Assembly: GCA_018894105.1 (NCBI GenBank)
Contig: CM032123.1
Coordinates: 9,177,001 to 9,241,000 of the forward strand
Direction: 5' to 3'
Length of the DNA stretch: 64,000 nucleotides
From: Jacaranda mimosifolia
Taxonomy: Eukaryota; Streptophyta; Magnoliopsida; Lamiales; Bignoniaceae
Shown here: one piece after another, positions 46,369 to 58,780 of the stretch
Position numbering within the stretch: position 1 is the first letter of the stretch
Layout: every line of letters starts with the position of its first letter
The notes under the pieces: model-generated
What the model was told of the DNA's origin: nothing
Databases searched by the model: none
The model's input: the letters and a program-made list of their open reading frames with translations, nothing else
Translations under genes and position numbers: made by a program

Positions 46369-49300
46369 TGTGGCACCCCACTCGGGATATAGCCCGCAAG
46401 GCGGAATGCCACTCAGTTTAGTCCTATTAGCATGCAACAACATATCCGATAGGCCCATAAAATTTTTCACAAGTCCCTAATAGACAACAACAATTCGCAG
46501 CATGCTTCAAACTTAATGGGGAATTAATATTAAAGTGCTATATATCATACCAATGTTTCAACAGTACTTAAGACCAAAATGTCGTCTCCCGTATCAAAAC
46601 ATATATGCCATAAGTCTTAATTCAACATAACATATTACAACATTTCTAACCTAAGATAACTAATGGTGAATTCATATATATATATATACACACACATACA
46701 TTCACCAAAATACTATTACAAATCATCTCTTTGTCAGTTCTGCCATTGATCAGTGTACTATATCTCATACCTGCCTGAGAGAAATCAAATGACACACGAG
46801 GGTGTGTCTTAAGGACTTAGTAAGGGATAATAAGTAACAATACAAGGATCTATCGAAGAATCAGTAATCCAACAGAGTACTATTGGCATGAATAAACAAA
46901 AAAAGCATGAATGCCAGATCTAGAACGTTTTCAAACATTTAGTCCCTGCTAGTTCGAAGACTGTGATTGTTGGCTCATCGACATGGTTGTCTCGATCGAT
47001 CCTGCTTGGGAGGTTTAGCGACATCTCAACCGATCATAGTTGGGAGAAATTTCTCTGATCCTATTCGGGAGGTTTAGGGACATCTCAACTGATCCCAGTT
47101 CTGAAGAAATTTACTGTTGGCTCATATGGCACGAGATATTAGCCCGATCTAGACTGGGAAACCACTCCAGCCTTATTGCTCCTTGAGCAGAGTACAATTA
47201 AGAATAGTAAACCTAATAACATATGTAGCTCAATAAAATAAGCATAGCATGTGTATTAGAATACCTTTATACCTTCGTAACAATTCATCAATTCAAACAT
47301 ATCATTTCGATATTAACCCTGGCTCGAGCATGACAGCTCGACAATAACACTGGCTCAAGTATAACAGCTTGGCAATAACTCTGACTTAAGCATAACAGCT
47401 AGGCAATAACACTAGCTCAAGCATAACAGCTTGGCAAGGCACTCGGCCCATCAATTCTCCTATACAAATCTTTCAGTACAATCAATCAATTAGTACATTC
47501 AATCAATTGATAGCCAACAAGGCGAAGACAATAAACTTCACAATATAATTTCAATAATGCCATCACGGTGAACAACGATAGACAAAATCAATCAAGGAAG
47601 CCAACACGGCTAAACAATAATACACAATACGGATTCAATCTGAACGATAACATATGAAACAATGAAATGTTCATGGCCAAAATGGAACAATCAGTTTGTC
47701 AACAGAACGCTTTTAGGAAACAAGCCCTCACAGGGTGTCCAATCAATAACAAATACTGTTTAATCAGTTCATAGGATTCAATTACGATATATTGTCAATT
47801 CCAATAATGATAAGCAATTTACCCTCACAGGGTTGCACAAGGCAATTATCAAATCGATGGAACCTCACAGGGTTTAGAAGTCAATGAATAATGATGATCA
47901 ATGACAGGTATCAAATCGATAGAACCTCACAAGGTTCAAAAGTCAATGAATAACGATGAATAATGACAGATGTCAAATCGATAGAACCTCACAGGGTTCA
48001 GAAGTCAATGAATAACGATAATCAATGACACGTATCAAATCAATAGAACCTCATAGGGTTCAAAATTCAATAACAGATACAATTCAATCGATACGAATAT
48101 CAAAGTGGTAGCCTCTCAGGGCATTCAACAATCAATAGCAAATACTAATCACTCATTACAATTACTAGGTTAGTGGAACCTCACAGGGTTCAACAATTAA
48201 CGAATAGTTGTAATCAAAACAATAACCCAAAGTAGGAGACCCTCACAGGGTTTTTGAAATGGAGAACAAACAGGTTCAATCAATACAAGTACCAAAGCAA
48301 TAGGCCTTTACCTTAATAATTTCAAAAGCGCAAGTCAAAGCTTACTAGTCCGCTGGATCCAACTCCTCATCACCTAACCAAAAGATAGGTTCACGGTCAA
48401 ATTCCTTATTCGACCTTATAATACGATTATATGCTTAATAGTCTAAAGTCGACGATCACTTGATTAATATAGTAATTAGGGTTCGTTCATCTTAAACATC
48501 AGTGAACATACAATTCACGTGGGTCTTAATAAAAGATTAATATCATGTCCTAAATCATTTAGCTGATCTTGCCACAACATACTAAATCGATAACAATGGT
48601 CTAATATCCTTTAAAACTCCCAATTAACTCAAATTTATCACATAATAATACAAATCCAAGTTCACTAAACTTATAATGGTACATGCATGACCCAAATCTT
48701 AGTTCTATATCATCTCAATTAACCTAATTATTACCACTTAGGTTCCAAATTCATAAAATGAAGGTTTCTCCAGCCAATTAACCTAATTAACTAAAGATCA
48801 TTATGCTATATGACAAAGTCTGAGTCCATTAACTTATGTAATTAGATGCATGTCCTATTTTTTCAAATTAAATCGCGCGTATTATTTATTTATACAATAC
48901 ATCGTAAGGTTTGGAAGTATATACATACACATGCATACAATTACAACCCAAATTCGGCCATTTACCCAATATCTTCTTATCGAAGCCTTAGAATTACGAT
49001 CAGCTTGTATGCATGTGATCACTGTGACAAGATGAAGATTCTGTCCTGTGGTCACCGCTGTCAGAGATGGTCACCAGCACCACCAACAGAGGCGTCTTAG
49101 TTCCACGAATCAAACCCCTTACACAATTTTACCAAACTCTGTTGGATTGTAGCTTAATTTTCTCCTAAAACCCACTACATCACCACTCGCCGCTGCGTGG
49201 TTTTTCTCTAATTTCGCTGTTGTTGGTGGTCCATTCTAAAATCTGAAACCATGATTGTGATCCTTGAGCTGAGGGCTATAAAACCCACTACTCACATCCA

Positions 49301-49866
49301 AGGTTCAATCATCGGAGATGAGAAACCCATAACCACCACCAAGACCGCAACTTTGAGCTCTAATTTCGGCCGCCTCATTGATCGATTTTGGGAAAAAGTG
49401 GTATTTTTAAGTTCCTTGTGCTGAGAGGAATATTTTGATATATAATTTGCCAAGTTTCAGCGTCATCGGGGAGAGGAGATGAAGGTTTGCATGTGAAAAT
49501 TTGAAGAAGTATGGGGGGTGGTTTGCTATTTATAGGGAACTTTTGAAATTATAACTTCCACCCCAAAACTCTTTTTAGCTTGTCAATTTGGTCCTTCTGA
49601 ATTTTAGCCAACTTTCAATTAACCCCCAACTATTTTAATGCCTCACATTCGCCCCTTTGACCACAAAAATATTCTCAATTTAACCCTCAAAGTGTTCTAA
49701 TATTGGTAAATCGAGTTTTCTTAAACTGCAAATTGATCCCAAAACTTTCAACCTCCATGCAATTAAGTCTTTTTTTTTTTTGTCCAAGCCCTAAAATCCA
49801 ATCAACCAATATCTTGATTTTCTAAATCCCTATTTTTCAAAAATACTGAATTTAAGGGGTGTTACA
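46369..49866 (-). repeat. Gypsy 5' LTR
   Basis: This intact 3498-bp copy carries four 31-bp CTCAAGCATAACAGCTTGG-type repeats (47321-47444), the 62-65-bp repeat series (about 47815-48260) and an extra ~73-bp duplication around 46990-47115 absent from the other LTR. It has no supported gene. Confidence 0.93.
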
Positions 49867-49871
49867 TTTTA

Positions 49872-51102
49872 ATATCTTGATGGATGAATAATCAAGGACT
49901 TGAATAGACAATGAATAATGTAAATGAACCGCGAAGTATTTATTTATCAAATAATTTATAGATTATTTTTCATCTCATTGTTGAGAAGTCTCTTCATATA
50001 AAGAAAATCCTTCACTATGTGTCCAATACACTGAAAATAAATTTAGTTATTCAAATATTTTATTTTTTTAATAATGATCATTTTACTTTATGTAATTAAA
50101 TAACAAATAACATAGTTCTAATGTTTCAAAAAGGAAATTTATTATTTAATAACATAAAATGGAGATTTCATTTGAAAATGTTAAAATTTGAAGATGATTT
50201 ATATAGCCCGACTAAAATTGTAGAGCATCAAGAATTATTAATTTTAAATTTATAGATCATATATATATTCTTAAAATTGTTAAAGTTAAAATAATTAATA
50301 AGAAAGGTAATAAATGATGAGGCAAATATTTTAATTTAATATACTTTTAAAATCTTTATATAAAAATATATATTCTAAAATGATATATATAAGCAACTAT
50401 TTTTTAAAGATAAATTTTTTTTTAGTATGATCTGGTTAATGATGCAGAGGTTGCAGTAATAACTTTACAACACTTGAAGATTAAAAATATTAATTAAAAG
50501 TCAGCATGATAAGATTTATTTATTTTTATTTATGGATTTGTTTTATCATTTTTAAGATTACCACATAACATATTTTACATATTATGTAAATTATTATAAA
50601 ATAATAATTAGTTTTTAATAATTAGATTAATATATAACACATATTAATATCTCATTAAACTCAAAATATACAAATAATTTAAAATACATCTTAATTAATT
50701 CAATAAAACTTTATTTATCTAACATTGTTTCTACCAAAATTTATTTTTATTACATATTCATTCATATATTTTTATTAAACAAAAAATGCGTAGATGAATG
50801 TATATGATATAAACTAGCAATTGTCGTACATGGTCCCCGTGTACATAAATACTTTTTGAGTGTAATATATCTTTGTTTTGAAAATTTTTTATTCAATATG
50901 AAAAATTAACTTATATATTATACAATAATTTTTTTAACTGTCACGATACAATTAAAATGTTATATAAAACTATATAAGAAAGACACTATTAAATAAAAAA
51001 TAAAAATTCAATGCATAATGAAGTATAGAATTGAAGTAAGAATTTCTCAAAATCCTCCCGATTGATTCCATAATCTCATCAAACCAAATAGCAACAATGG
51101 AC
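49872..51102. other. AT-rich spacer with a Helitron-like 3' end
   Basis: This is very AT-rich DNA. On the minus strand a short hairpin (GTACA and TGTAC around CGGGGACCA, near 50828-50846) lies ~10 bases before CTAG followed by T (50814-50817), the layout of a Helitron 3' end. No matching 5' end was found. Confidence 0.45.
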
Positions 51103-51237
51103 AAAAAAAAATACTCAAAAGAAAAAAGAACTCAACCTAGACACATACTTGGGGCAAAGGGAAAGAACATATTTTGCTATAGAATGGCCTTAGTTTATGC
51201 AGACTACCAGTGTTTCTAGATCTTATCATCAAGGAAC
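51103..51237. repeat. Left copy of the ~135-bp flank duplication
   Basis: The sequence from the A-run through ATACTCAAAAGAAAAAAGAA to CATCAAGGAAC is repeated with few changes at 58645-58780, on the other side of the Copia element. Confidence 0.92.
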
Positions 51238-52608
51238 TGTTGGTTCCAGGATATGAGAATTATCAACATGCAACAGTACAACAAGATAAATCAATAAACC
51301 AATTCAGATTATCAACACACAGATAATCAAGTCGGCAAAACGTGCGTTTTTTTTATCAAATGAAATCCAAATATATCATGCGCAATCCAAATTCAACATA
51401 ATAAGCATATTCAAGGCATAACAGAATTCATGCATATATATTTAACCAGATACGAGTCAAGAAAAAGCCAAAAATTACATATGTCAACCAAGGCATTAAA
51501 AACAATAAAGCATGATGTCAGATTTATAAATAAAGATGGAAAATATTAAAGAAAACTTAGCTTAAGGATTCTGTATTGTAACAGAATCAATCAGACGACC
51601 AAATCACAGAATTCTGTTTACCTTGAAGAAATGAACGCCCCGACTCACCAGTGTAACAGGTACAGCGCTGCTCCTCCCAGGATGAGATGGTCCAGAACGA
51701 TCAAGTGCACTTCGTCTCATTCACCTTAAACAGTATTCAGTCGCCGAAATCAAATAGCTGTATATCACAAGAATAGGGAAAGCAAGAGGGAAAATACGAA
51801 TATCAAGAGTGAAGGAGGGATGTGGGACTTAAGAGAGGAATGCTTGTTCGTATGTCTTCCTCAAGTCTGCTAGAGGCAAGGTATTTATAGGCGTAATTAG
51901 GGTTAGCAGCAGTTAGAGTATGCTAATTAATGGCCTCTAACATGTCACCCGTCCATCACCAGTCCAATAGCAATCCACCACGTCGCATTTACACGTCACG
52001 CACATCCAACAGCACTAAGCCATGTCGTGTAACCACCTCTGCCTAAATCTCAATTACCAGGCTAAATCTTGGCCTTATCCGATTACAAGCCTCAATAATC
52101 TTTGACTTTAGTCAGACTCATCCACCCCGGTTCGATTAAGTTATTTTGAATTTTAAATTCAAAATTTCAATTGAATTTCATCCAGAAAGATAAGACTGAG
52201 ATTGAGACATTTGCCCTAACGCCCGCACCCATGCCCGAGACCCGGATCCGGAGCTAGGCTGGGCGGTGGCGACGCGCTCATGTGGTCCACTTATATGAAC
52301 CCCTCAATGAACACTTTAACAAGCATTCATACTTCAGTTCAATATAAACTATTCATCATTTGTTTACAAAACCAATATGGGACAAGTGAAGGGTTGAAAT
52401 AACCCTTCAATTTCTCCATTTCATTTTATAAGACACAAGTAAGTCTCCTCTTTCTCAATGTACCAATGTGGGACAATTCAATATATAACACTTAACTAAT
52501 TTTCTTCCTCCAATTCAACACTTTAATTATCTCTAGATTCCAATCATAATTGGCATCCATCCAAATCTAATTAAACATGTAATTAGCATATATGTGCCAA
52601 TTACAACA
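51238..52608 (-). repeat. 3' LTR of the third Copia
   Basis: Direct repeat of 57328-58628. It is ~70 bp longer, partly through a segment near 52210-52295 (rich in GCCCG and CCGG motifs) that is shortened in the other copy. Confidence 0.92.
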
Positions 52609-53161
52609 ATCCCCCACAAATATGTAGATAATGGCTATCAGATTCAACATAGCTCGCTTTCAGAAATGGCATCTTTCGATTTTAACCACTCCCTATGTTA
52701 TCCGACTTTTGCCACTACTGGGACAAATGAATCTAAGCCTTGAATTTGTGCCCGTGATTGTGATTGCATCCATTAGTAACAATGAGCTAAAGGCTATGTA
52801 CTGATCTTTAGGGTTGCCACATTAAGGCCATGTGTCCCGATCCTGTCTCATGAATGTTTGTCAAGGAACAACCCAATTCCTTTAGTCCCGACTAAAGGAC
52901 TACATTCACTTAGTTGGGTGCTCCAGGGATGCACTGCTCGCATCTAATCCAAAAAGGACTTAACCCCATTTAGAGTTTAACTCTTACTGTACCAGTAATA
53001 GTCAACACCTATCAGGCAATCAGGGAAGAGACACCAGATACAAAGTATCAATCTCAAATTTTAGGTACAACTTGATATACTCAGCAGCTTGTTTATACCA
53101 CATTGAATCTACCTTGTGGGATCTCCACTTAGTAGGTTGGGTTGCTACTGCAGGTATATCA

Positions 53162-55028
53162 CTAATGGGTTTCCAGTCCTATCCCCAACCTGAATTTATG
53201 AACTGAGGACAAATCAAGTCCTTTAGTTAGAGGGTCTGCAATGTTGTCTTTGGATCCAACAAAGTCAATTGCAATAACCCTATCAGATACTAACTCCTTT
53301 ATAGACTTTAGTCTAACTTGGATGTGTCTCTTAGTCTTTTGATTGAACTTTGAACTGTTAATCTTTGCAATTGTGGTTTGATTGTCACAATGTACATCAA
53401 TTCCCGGAAGAGGTTTGGTTACCATGGGCAATTGTACCATCAACCCATATAACCATTCTGCCTCTGTCCCAGTTGAGTCCAAAGCACACAACTCAGCCTC
53501 AAAGATGGACCGAGTTATCAAAGTCTGTTTAGAAGGCTTCCGGGAGACAACGCCCCCACCCAAGGTAAATATGTACCCTGCACACCCATTGCACCTGGAG
53601 TTTTTGGCTATCCAGCTAGCGTTACTGAACCCTTCCAGCACTGCAGGAAATCTTTTGTAGTGCAAGGCTAGTGAAGCAGAGCCTTTTAGATATCGAAGTA
53701 CTCTATCCAAAACCTCCCAATGAGTTCGATTAGGACAACTTGTATATCTAGCAAGCTTAGAGACTACAAATGAGATATTTGGTCTCGCGCCGTTTGCAAG
53801 ATATTGCAAGCTACCAATGATTTGAGAATACCTCAATTGAGATACTGGTACACCAGTTTCATTCTTAAAGAGAGCCACTGAAGGATCATATGGTGTTTTT
53901 GCGATTCTACTTTATTTATAGCTAAATTTCTCAATAATCTTCTCAACATAGTGAGACTGAGAAACTGCTATATCCTAAGTTGAACGAGTCAACTTAAGTC
54001 CAAGAATCATTTCCAAAACACCCATATCTTTCATTTCAAACTTGTTCTTCAAGAAACATTTCGTCTCATTGATAATCTCAGTGTTGGAGCCAAACAGTAG
54101 AATGTCATCTATATACAGGCATAACACAATATAGTTATCACCTTTAACTTTGCAGTAGACGCACTTGTCATTATCGTTAACTTTGAAGCCAAATGACAAT
54201 ATAGTTTTATCAAACTTTTCATGCTATTGTTTAGGTGCTTGTTTCAAACTATAAAGTGATTTTAACAAGCTTGCAAACTTTCCATTCATTTCCAGAAGCT
54301 ACAAATCCCTCAGGCTGATCCATATAGATTTCTTCCTCAATATCACCATATAGAAAGGTTTTCACATCCATATAGTGAATGGGGAAATCATAGATGGAAG
54401 CGAGTGCTATTAGCACTCAGATAGTAGTCAAACGAGCTAATGGGGAATAGGTGTCGAAGTAATATATTCCTTACTTTTGCCTAAACCCTTTAGCAATTAG
54501 CCTGGGTTTAAACTTATCAACAATCCCGTCAGACTTAAGTTTCTTTTTGAAGATCCACTTGTTTCCTATAGTAGTACACCTTGGAGGGAAATCGACTAAT
54601 TCCCATGTCCCATTTGAGACAATAGAATCCATCTTACTCTTATTGGCTTCCTTCCAATACTTAGCTTCAGGAGAAGCCATAGCATCCTTGAAGGTAATAG
54701 GATCACCCTCGACATTGTAAGTAACAAAGTCACTCCCAAAGTCCGTAGTGATTCTAGCTCTTTTACTTCGTTTAGGTTCATCCAGTTCTTCAGGAACTGT
54801 GTCGATACTACTAGGACCAGCCCCCACATTTGTCATCTTTTCCACATGATCAGGAATCGATGTAGACTCAAGGGCTGAATCTAAAGAAACATTTTGAGGT
54901 ATCCCAATCTTCATGGGAAAAATAATCTCAAATAATGTAGCATCGCGAAATTCGACTATAGTATTCATATCTATGCTCAAAATTTCTGATTTAATAACCA
55001 AAAATCTCATAGCATAAGATGTTTCCAC
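53162..55028 (-). pseudogene. Copia reverse transcriptase and RNase H (third element)
   Basis: On the minus strand, 55028-54471 holds the linker and the RT start (GTWELVDFPPRCTTIGNKWI, then FKPRLIAKGF). 54199-53975 holds the catalytic LYIDDILLFGS and KFEMKDMGVLEMILGLKL. 53878-53162 holds the rest through RNase H (LQYLANGARPNISFVVSKLA, FEAELCAL, HCDNQTTIAKINSSKFNQ, DPLTKGL). Stops near 54470, 54225 and 53914 and a damaged middle third of RT (54200-54470) prevent activity. Confidence 0.88.
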
Positions 55029-55194
55029 ATAGCCTAGAAAAACCGCATCAACAGTCTTAGGACCTAGTTTTTTCCTCTTGTGTTCAGGGACTAAAACTTT
55101 TCCAAGACATCCCCCACACTTGGAAGTATTTTAGACTAGGTTTCTTGCCTTTCCAGAATTCAAATGGAGTGCTTTCTTTATGTTTTAGAGGAAC

Positions 55195-55614
55195 TCAATT
55201 TAGAATATGGCAGGCCGTATTCAGAGCTTCCCCCCACATGTACTTGGGCAATCCAGAATTCAAAAACAGACTGTTAATCATGTCTATAAAAGTTCTATTC
55301 TTTTGCTCAGTGATCCCGTTTGAAGTGGGAGAATAAGGAGCAGTTTCTTCATGAATTATGCCAAAATTATGGCAGTATTCATGAAATGGGTTGGACCCAT
55401 ATTCTCTACCCCTATCTGACCTTAACTGTTTAAGTTTTCTACCAATTTGTGTTTCGGCTTCATTTTTGAATGTAATGAACTTTTCTAATGCTTCATCTTT
55501 ATGTTTTAGTAAATAAACATAACAATACCTACTGCTATCATCTATAAAGGTGATAAAGTATCTTTTATTGTCTTTTGTTAAGATCCCATTGAACTCACAA
55601 ATATCTATGTGCAC
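55195..55614 (-). pseudogene. Copia integrase core (third element)
   Basis: An open stretch of 139 codons on the minus strand with the catalytic core: FITFIDDSSRYCYVYLLKHK, LKQLRSDRGREYGSNPFHEY, TAPYSPTSNGITEQKNRTFI. The D, D, E pattern is recognisable. A stop lies at ~55192, and the C-terminal part is broken. Confidence 0.9.
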
Positions 55615-55644
55615 TAAGTCAAGAATTTTAGTTTGCCTTTCAAC

Positions 55645-56994
55645 CTAGTGGTAAAGCTTTCTAACTTGCTTAGCTTTAGCACAGACTTGACATTTGTGAC
55701 CTCGTTCAATTTCATGTTTAGGAATTAAATTTAATTTCATCATTCGTTTGACAGAACTAAAATTCAAGTGTCTTAAACGACTATGCCAAATAGATGAATT
55801 CTCAATAACATTTATAATAGGAAAGTCAGGAAAGTCACTTTTATTAGAACCAATAAGGTTTTCAACTCGAAATTTGAACAAACCATCGGAAAGATAACCT
55901 TTACAAATGAAAGTGCCGTAATGTAAAATTACAACTTTATTTGACTTAAAGGAAATTTCATAGCCCTCCATAACTATTACAAAATCGCTAATGATATTTC
56001 TTTGGACTGCTGGAACATGATGCACCCTTTGCAGTGATAATATGCGCCCCGAAGGAAATTTCAAGTCTATGCGTCCTATCCCAAACACTTTGGCTGCACT
56101 TGAGTTTCCTATTGTCACAATCCTTTCGCTAATAGGCTGATAAGATACAAACAACGATTTGTTAGCACAAACGTGCACATTAGCACTAGTGTCTATCAAC
56201 CAATCATAGGGTTCATAGATAGAGAATAATTCAGGTCTGTAAGAAATGTACTCATCAATGGATGCATCAGGAACTCTAGCTTCGCTGGTGTCTCCAACAA
56301 CCATGTTGACCACTGGTCCAGCAGACTGGGCTTTGGTCTTGGCTTTCTTGGAGGGACACTCCTTAGCCCAATGCCCTTTTTGTCCACAATTCCAGCAATG
56401 CCTATTTGCCTTTGGTTTCTTATTAATTTTAGTTTTTCCCTTATCGATGGTTTTAGAGTTCGAGTTCATGTTGACTTTCTTCTTTCCTATTATTACATTC
56501 GCCTTAGGATGATATTCACCAGGAACATTATGCGTTTGATTTATGTGTTCCTCTTCAATGCTTATGGCGATCATCAGATCATCTAAAGTCAATTTCCCTT
56601 TTTGATGCTTTAGAGTCATGCCGAAACTTTCCCAGGATTTGGGGAACTTATCGACAATCGACATGACCATAAATTTTTTAGGAAGTTTCATTTTAGCATC
56701 AGCCAGGGAATGCTCTAGATTGATCAATTCATGTATCTGTTCAGATAGAGACCTGCCCTCAACCATCTAATACTTCAGGAATTTGAAAATTGAATACTTT
56801 TCGAGCCCTTGCTCTTCAGTATTATATTTCCTATCTAGTTCATTCCATAAAGATTAACCGTATAGGAATCAGAACAATATACATAAAAAAGTGTATCAGA
56901 CAGAGCTAATAGAATCACTCATCAAAGAATCTGATCCTTCATTTTCCAATCGGCTATTTCTTTAGTCTTTGGATCAGTTTCAGTTGGTTCTGGC
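55645..56994 (-). pseudogene. Copia gag, protease and pre-integrase (third element)
   Basis: The likely start is at 56994 (MPEPTETDPKTKEIADWKMK), soon followed by stops. The frame is open from 56766 to 55645, with a gag core (LINLEHSLADAKMKLPKKFM), the knuckle CWNCGQKGHWAKEC, a protease site where DTSA replaces DSGA or DTGA (WLIDTSANVHVC), and the pre-integrase HSRLRHLNF plus CQVCAKAKQ. Gag and protease thus read through for 373 codons. Confidence 0.9.
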
Positions 56995-57327
56995 ATGGTC
57001 AACTAAATCAACGAAAGAAGACCTTTCATCGTCAGCCAGATTTTCATGCGCTGTTGCCAACGCTTAAAATACTGGCCCGCGAATTTTGCCAACAGTTCAA
57101 AAAAGTCAAGTTTTGCTGAGACAATAGCATGCGAATTTGAACCCATCATAGATTACACAAGAAAATAATCCTAAAGCAAAGTATCTAGGCAATAATTACA
57201 TAATTTCCAGGCAAAATTCCTAGACATAATATCTAATCAGAATTTCCAGGCAAGATTCCTAGACAAGATATCTAATCTGAATTCCAACAGATAAATAACA
57301 CACAAAATATACTCGTTTCTTCAAGAT

Positions 57328-58628
57328 TTTTGGTTCCAGGATATGAGAATTATCAACATGCAACAGTGCAACAAGATAAATTAATAAACCAATTCAGATT
57401 ATCAACAAACAGATAATCAAGTTGGCAAAACATGCATTTTTTTTATCAAATGAAATCCAAATATATCATGCGTAATCCAAATTCAGCATAATAAGCATAT
57501 TCAAGGCATAACAGAATTCATGCATATCTATTTAACCAGATACGAGTCAAGGAAAAGCCAAAAATTACATATGTCAACCAAGGCATTAAAAATAATAAAG
57601 CATGCCGTCAGATTTATAAATAAAGATGGAAAATATTAAAGAAAACTTAGCTTAAGGATTCTGTATTGTAATAGAATCAATCAGACGACCAAATCACATA
57701 ATTCTGTTTGCTTTGAAGAAACGAGCGCCCCAACTCACCAGTGCAATGGGTGTAGTGCTGCTCCTCCCAGGATGAGATGGTACAGAACGATCAGGTGCAC
57801 TCCATCTCATTCGCCTCGAACAGTACTTAGTCGCCGAAATCAAATAGCCATATATCACAAGAATAGGGAAAGCAAGAGGGAAAATGCGAATATCAAGAGT
57901 GAATGAGGGATTGCGGGACCTAAGCAAAGGAATGCTTGTTCTTATGTCTTCCTCAAGTCTGCTAGAGGAAGGGTATTTATAGGCGTAATTAGGGTTAAGG
58001 TTAGGGTTAGTAGCAGTCAAAGTCCGCCAATTAATGGCCTCTAGCATGTCACCCATCCATTACCCGTCTAGTAGCAATCCGCCAAGTCGCATAACCACCT
58101 CTGCCTAAATCCCGATTACCAGGCTAAATCTCGGCCTTATCCGATTACAAGCCTCGGTAATCTTTGACTTTAGTCAGACTCATCCACCTCGGTTCGGTTA
58201 AGTTATTTTGAATTTTAAATTTGAATTTAAATTCAAAATTCAATTGAATTTTGTCCAAAAAGATAAAACTGAGACTGAGACATTCGCCCTAATGCCCGTG
58301 CCCGCGCCACTTATATGAACCCCTCAATGAACACTTTAACAAGCATTCAAACTTGAGTTCAATATAAACTATTCATCACTTGTTTACAAAACCAATGTGG
58401 GACAAGTGAAGGGTTAAAATAACCCTTCAACTCCTCCACTTGGTTTTATTAGACACAAGCAAGTCTCCTCTTTCTCAATGTACTAATGTGGGACAATTCA
58501 ATAAATAACACTTAACCAATTTTCTTCCTCCAATTCAACACTTTAATTATCTTTGGATTCCAACCATAATTGGCATCCATCCAAATCTAATTAAACATGT
58601 AATTAGCCTATATGTGCCAATTACAACA
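57328..58628 (-). repeat. 5' LTR of the third Copia
   Basis: Partner of 51238-52608. A minus-strand frame at 57694-58056 lies wholly inside it and has no domain, so it is not listed as a gene. Confidence 0.92.
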
Positions 58629-58644
58629 TACATGGGGCAAAGGG

Positions 58645-58780
58645 AAAAAAAAAATACTCAAAAGAAAAAAGAACTCAACCTAGATACATACTTGGGGCAA
58701 AGGGAAAGAACAGATTTTGCTACAGAATAGCCTTAGTTTATGTAGACTACCGGTGTTTCTAGATCTTATCATCAAGGAAC
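58645..58780. repeat. Right copy of the ~135-bp flank duplication
   Basis: It is highly similar to 51103-51237 and ends CATCAAGGAAC, then continues into unrelated sequence (TGCACTCATG). The 16 bp before it (58629-58644) resemble an internal part of the same unit, so the junction is rearranged. Confidence 0.92.

Larger units (their letters stand above)
31757..49866 (-). mobile_element. Gypsy LTR retrotransposon with ~3.5-kb LTRs, carrying a nested Athila-like element
   Basis: LTRs are 31757-41711 (3' LTR, split by the insertion 34918-41451; ~3.4 kb without it) and 46369-49866 (5' LTR, 3498 bp). Read on the minus strand they start TGTAACACCCCTTAAATTC and end GGGGTGCCACA, as in plant Del/Tekay-type chromoviruses. 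The target duplication is TTTTA (31752-31756, 49867-49871). The initiator Met tRNA primer site TGGTATCAGAGCTTTGG lies at 46348-46364 (minus) and a purine tract at 41712-41724. Gag, RT, RNase H and integrase remnants are in Gypsy order. The core of RT and most of integrase are missing, so the copy is dead. Confidence 0.93.
51238..58628 (-). mobile_element. Third Copia LTR retrotransposon
   Basis: LTRs are 51238-52608 (3' LTR, 1371 bp) and 57328-58628 (5' LTR, 1301 bp). Both end TTACAACA, and the left begins TGTTGG where the right begins TTTTGG. A polypurine tract (minus strand TTTGTGGGGGAT, 52609-52620) precedes the 3' LTR. Gag, protease, integrase, RT and RNase H follow in Copia order with several stops. 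The 5-bp flanks (GGAAC at left, TACAT at right) do not match; a ~135-bp duplication flanks it instead. No clear primer site was recognised. Confidence 0.9.

Noticed and set aside
57980..58012. TTAGGG-like repeats suggesting an interstitial telomere
   Set aside because: Only three or four imperfect units, inside an LTR, and plant telomeres usually use TTTAGGG.
57694..58056. 120-codon minus-strand frame
   Set aside because: It lies wholly within the Copia 5' LTR, has no domain, and the matching part of the other LTR does not preserve it as a protein.
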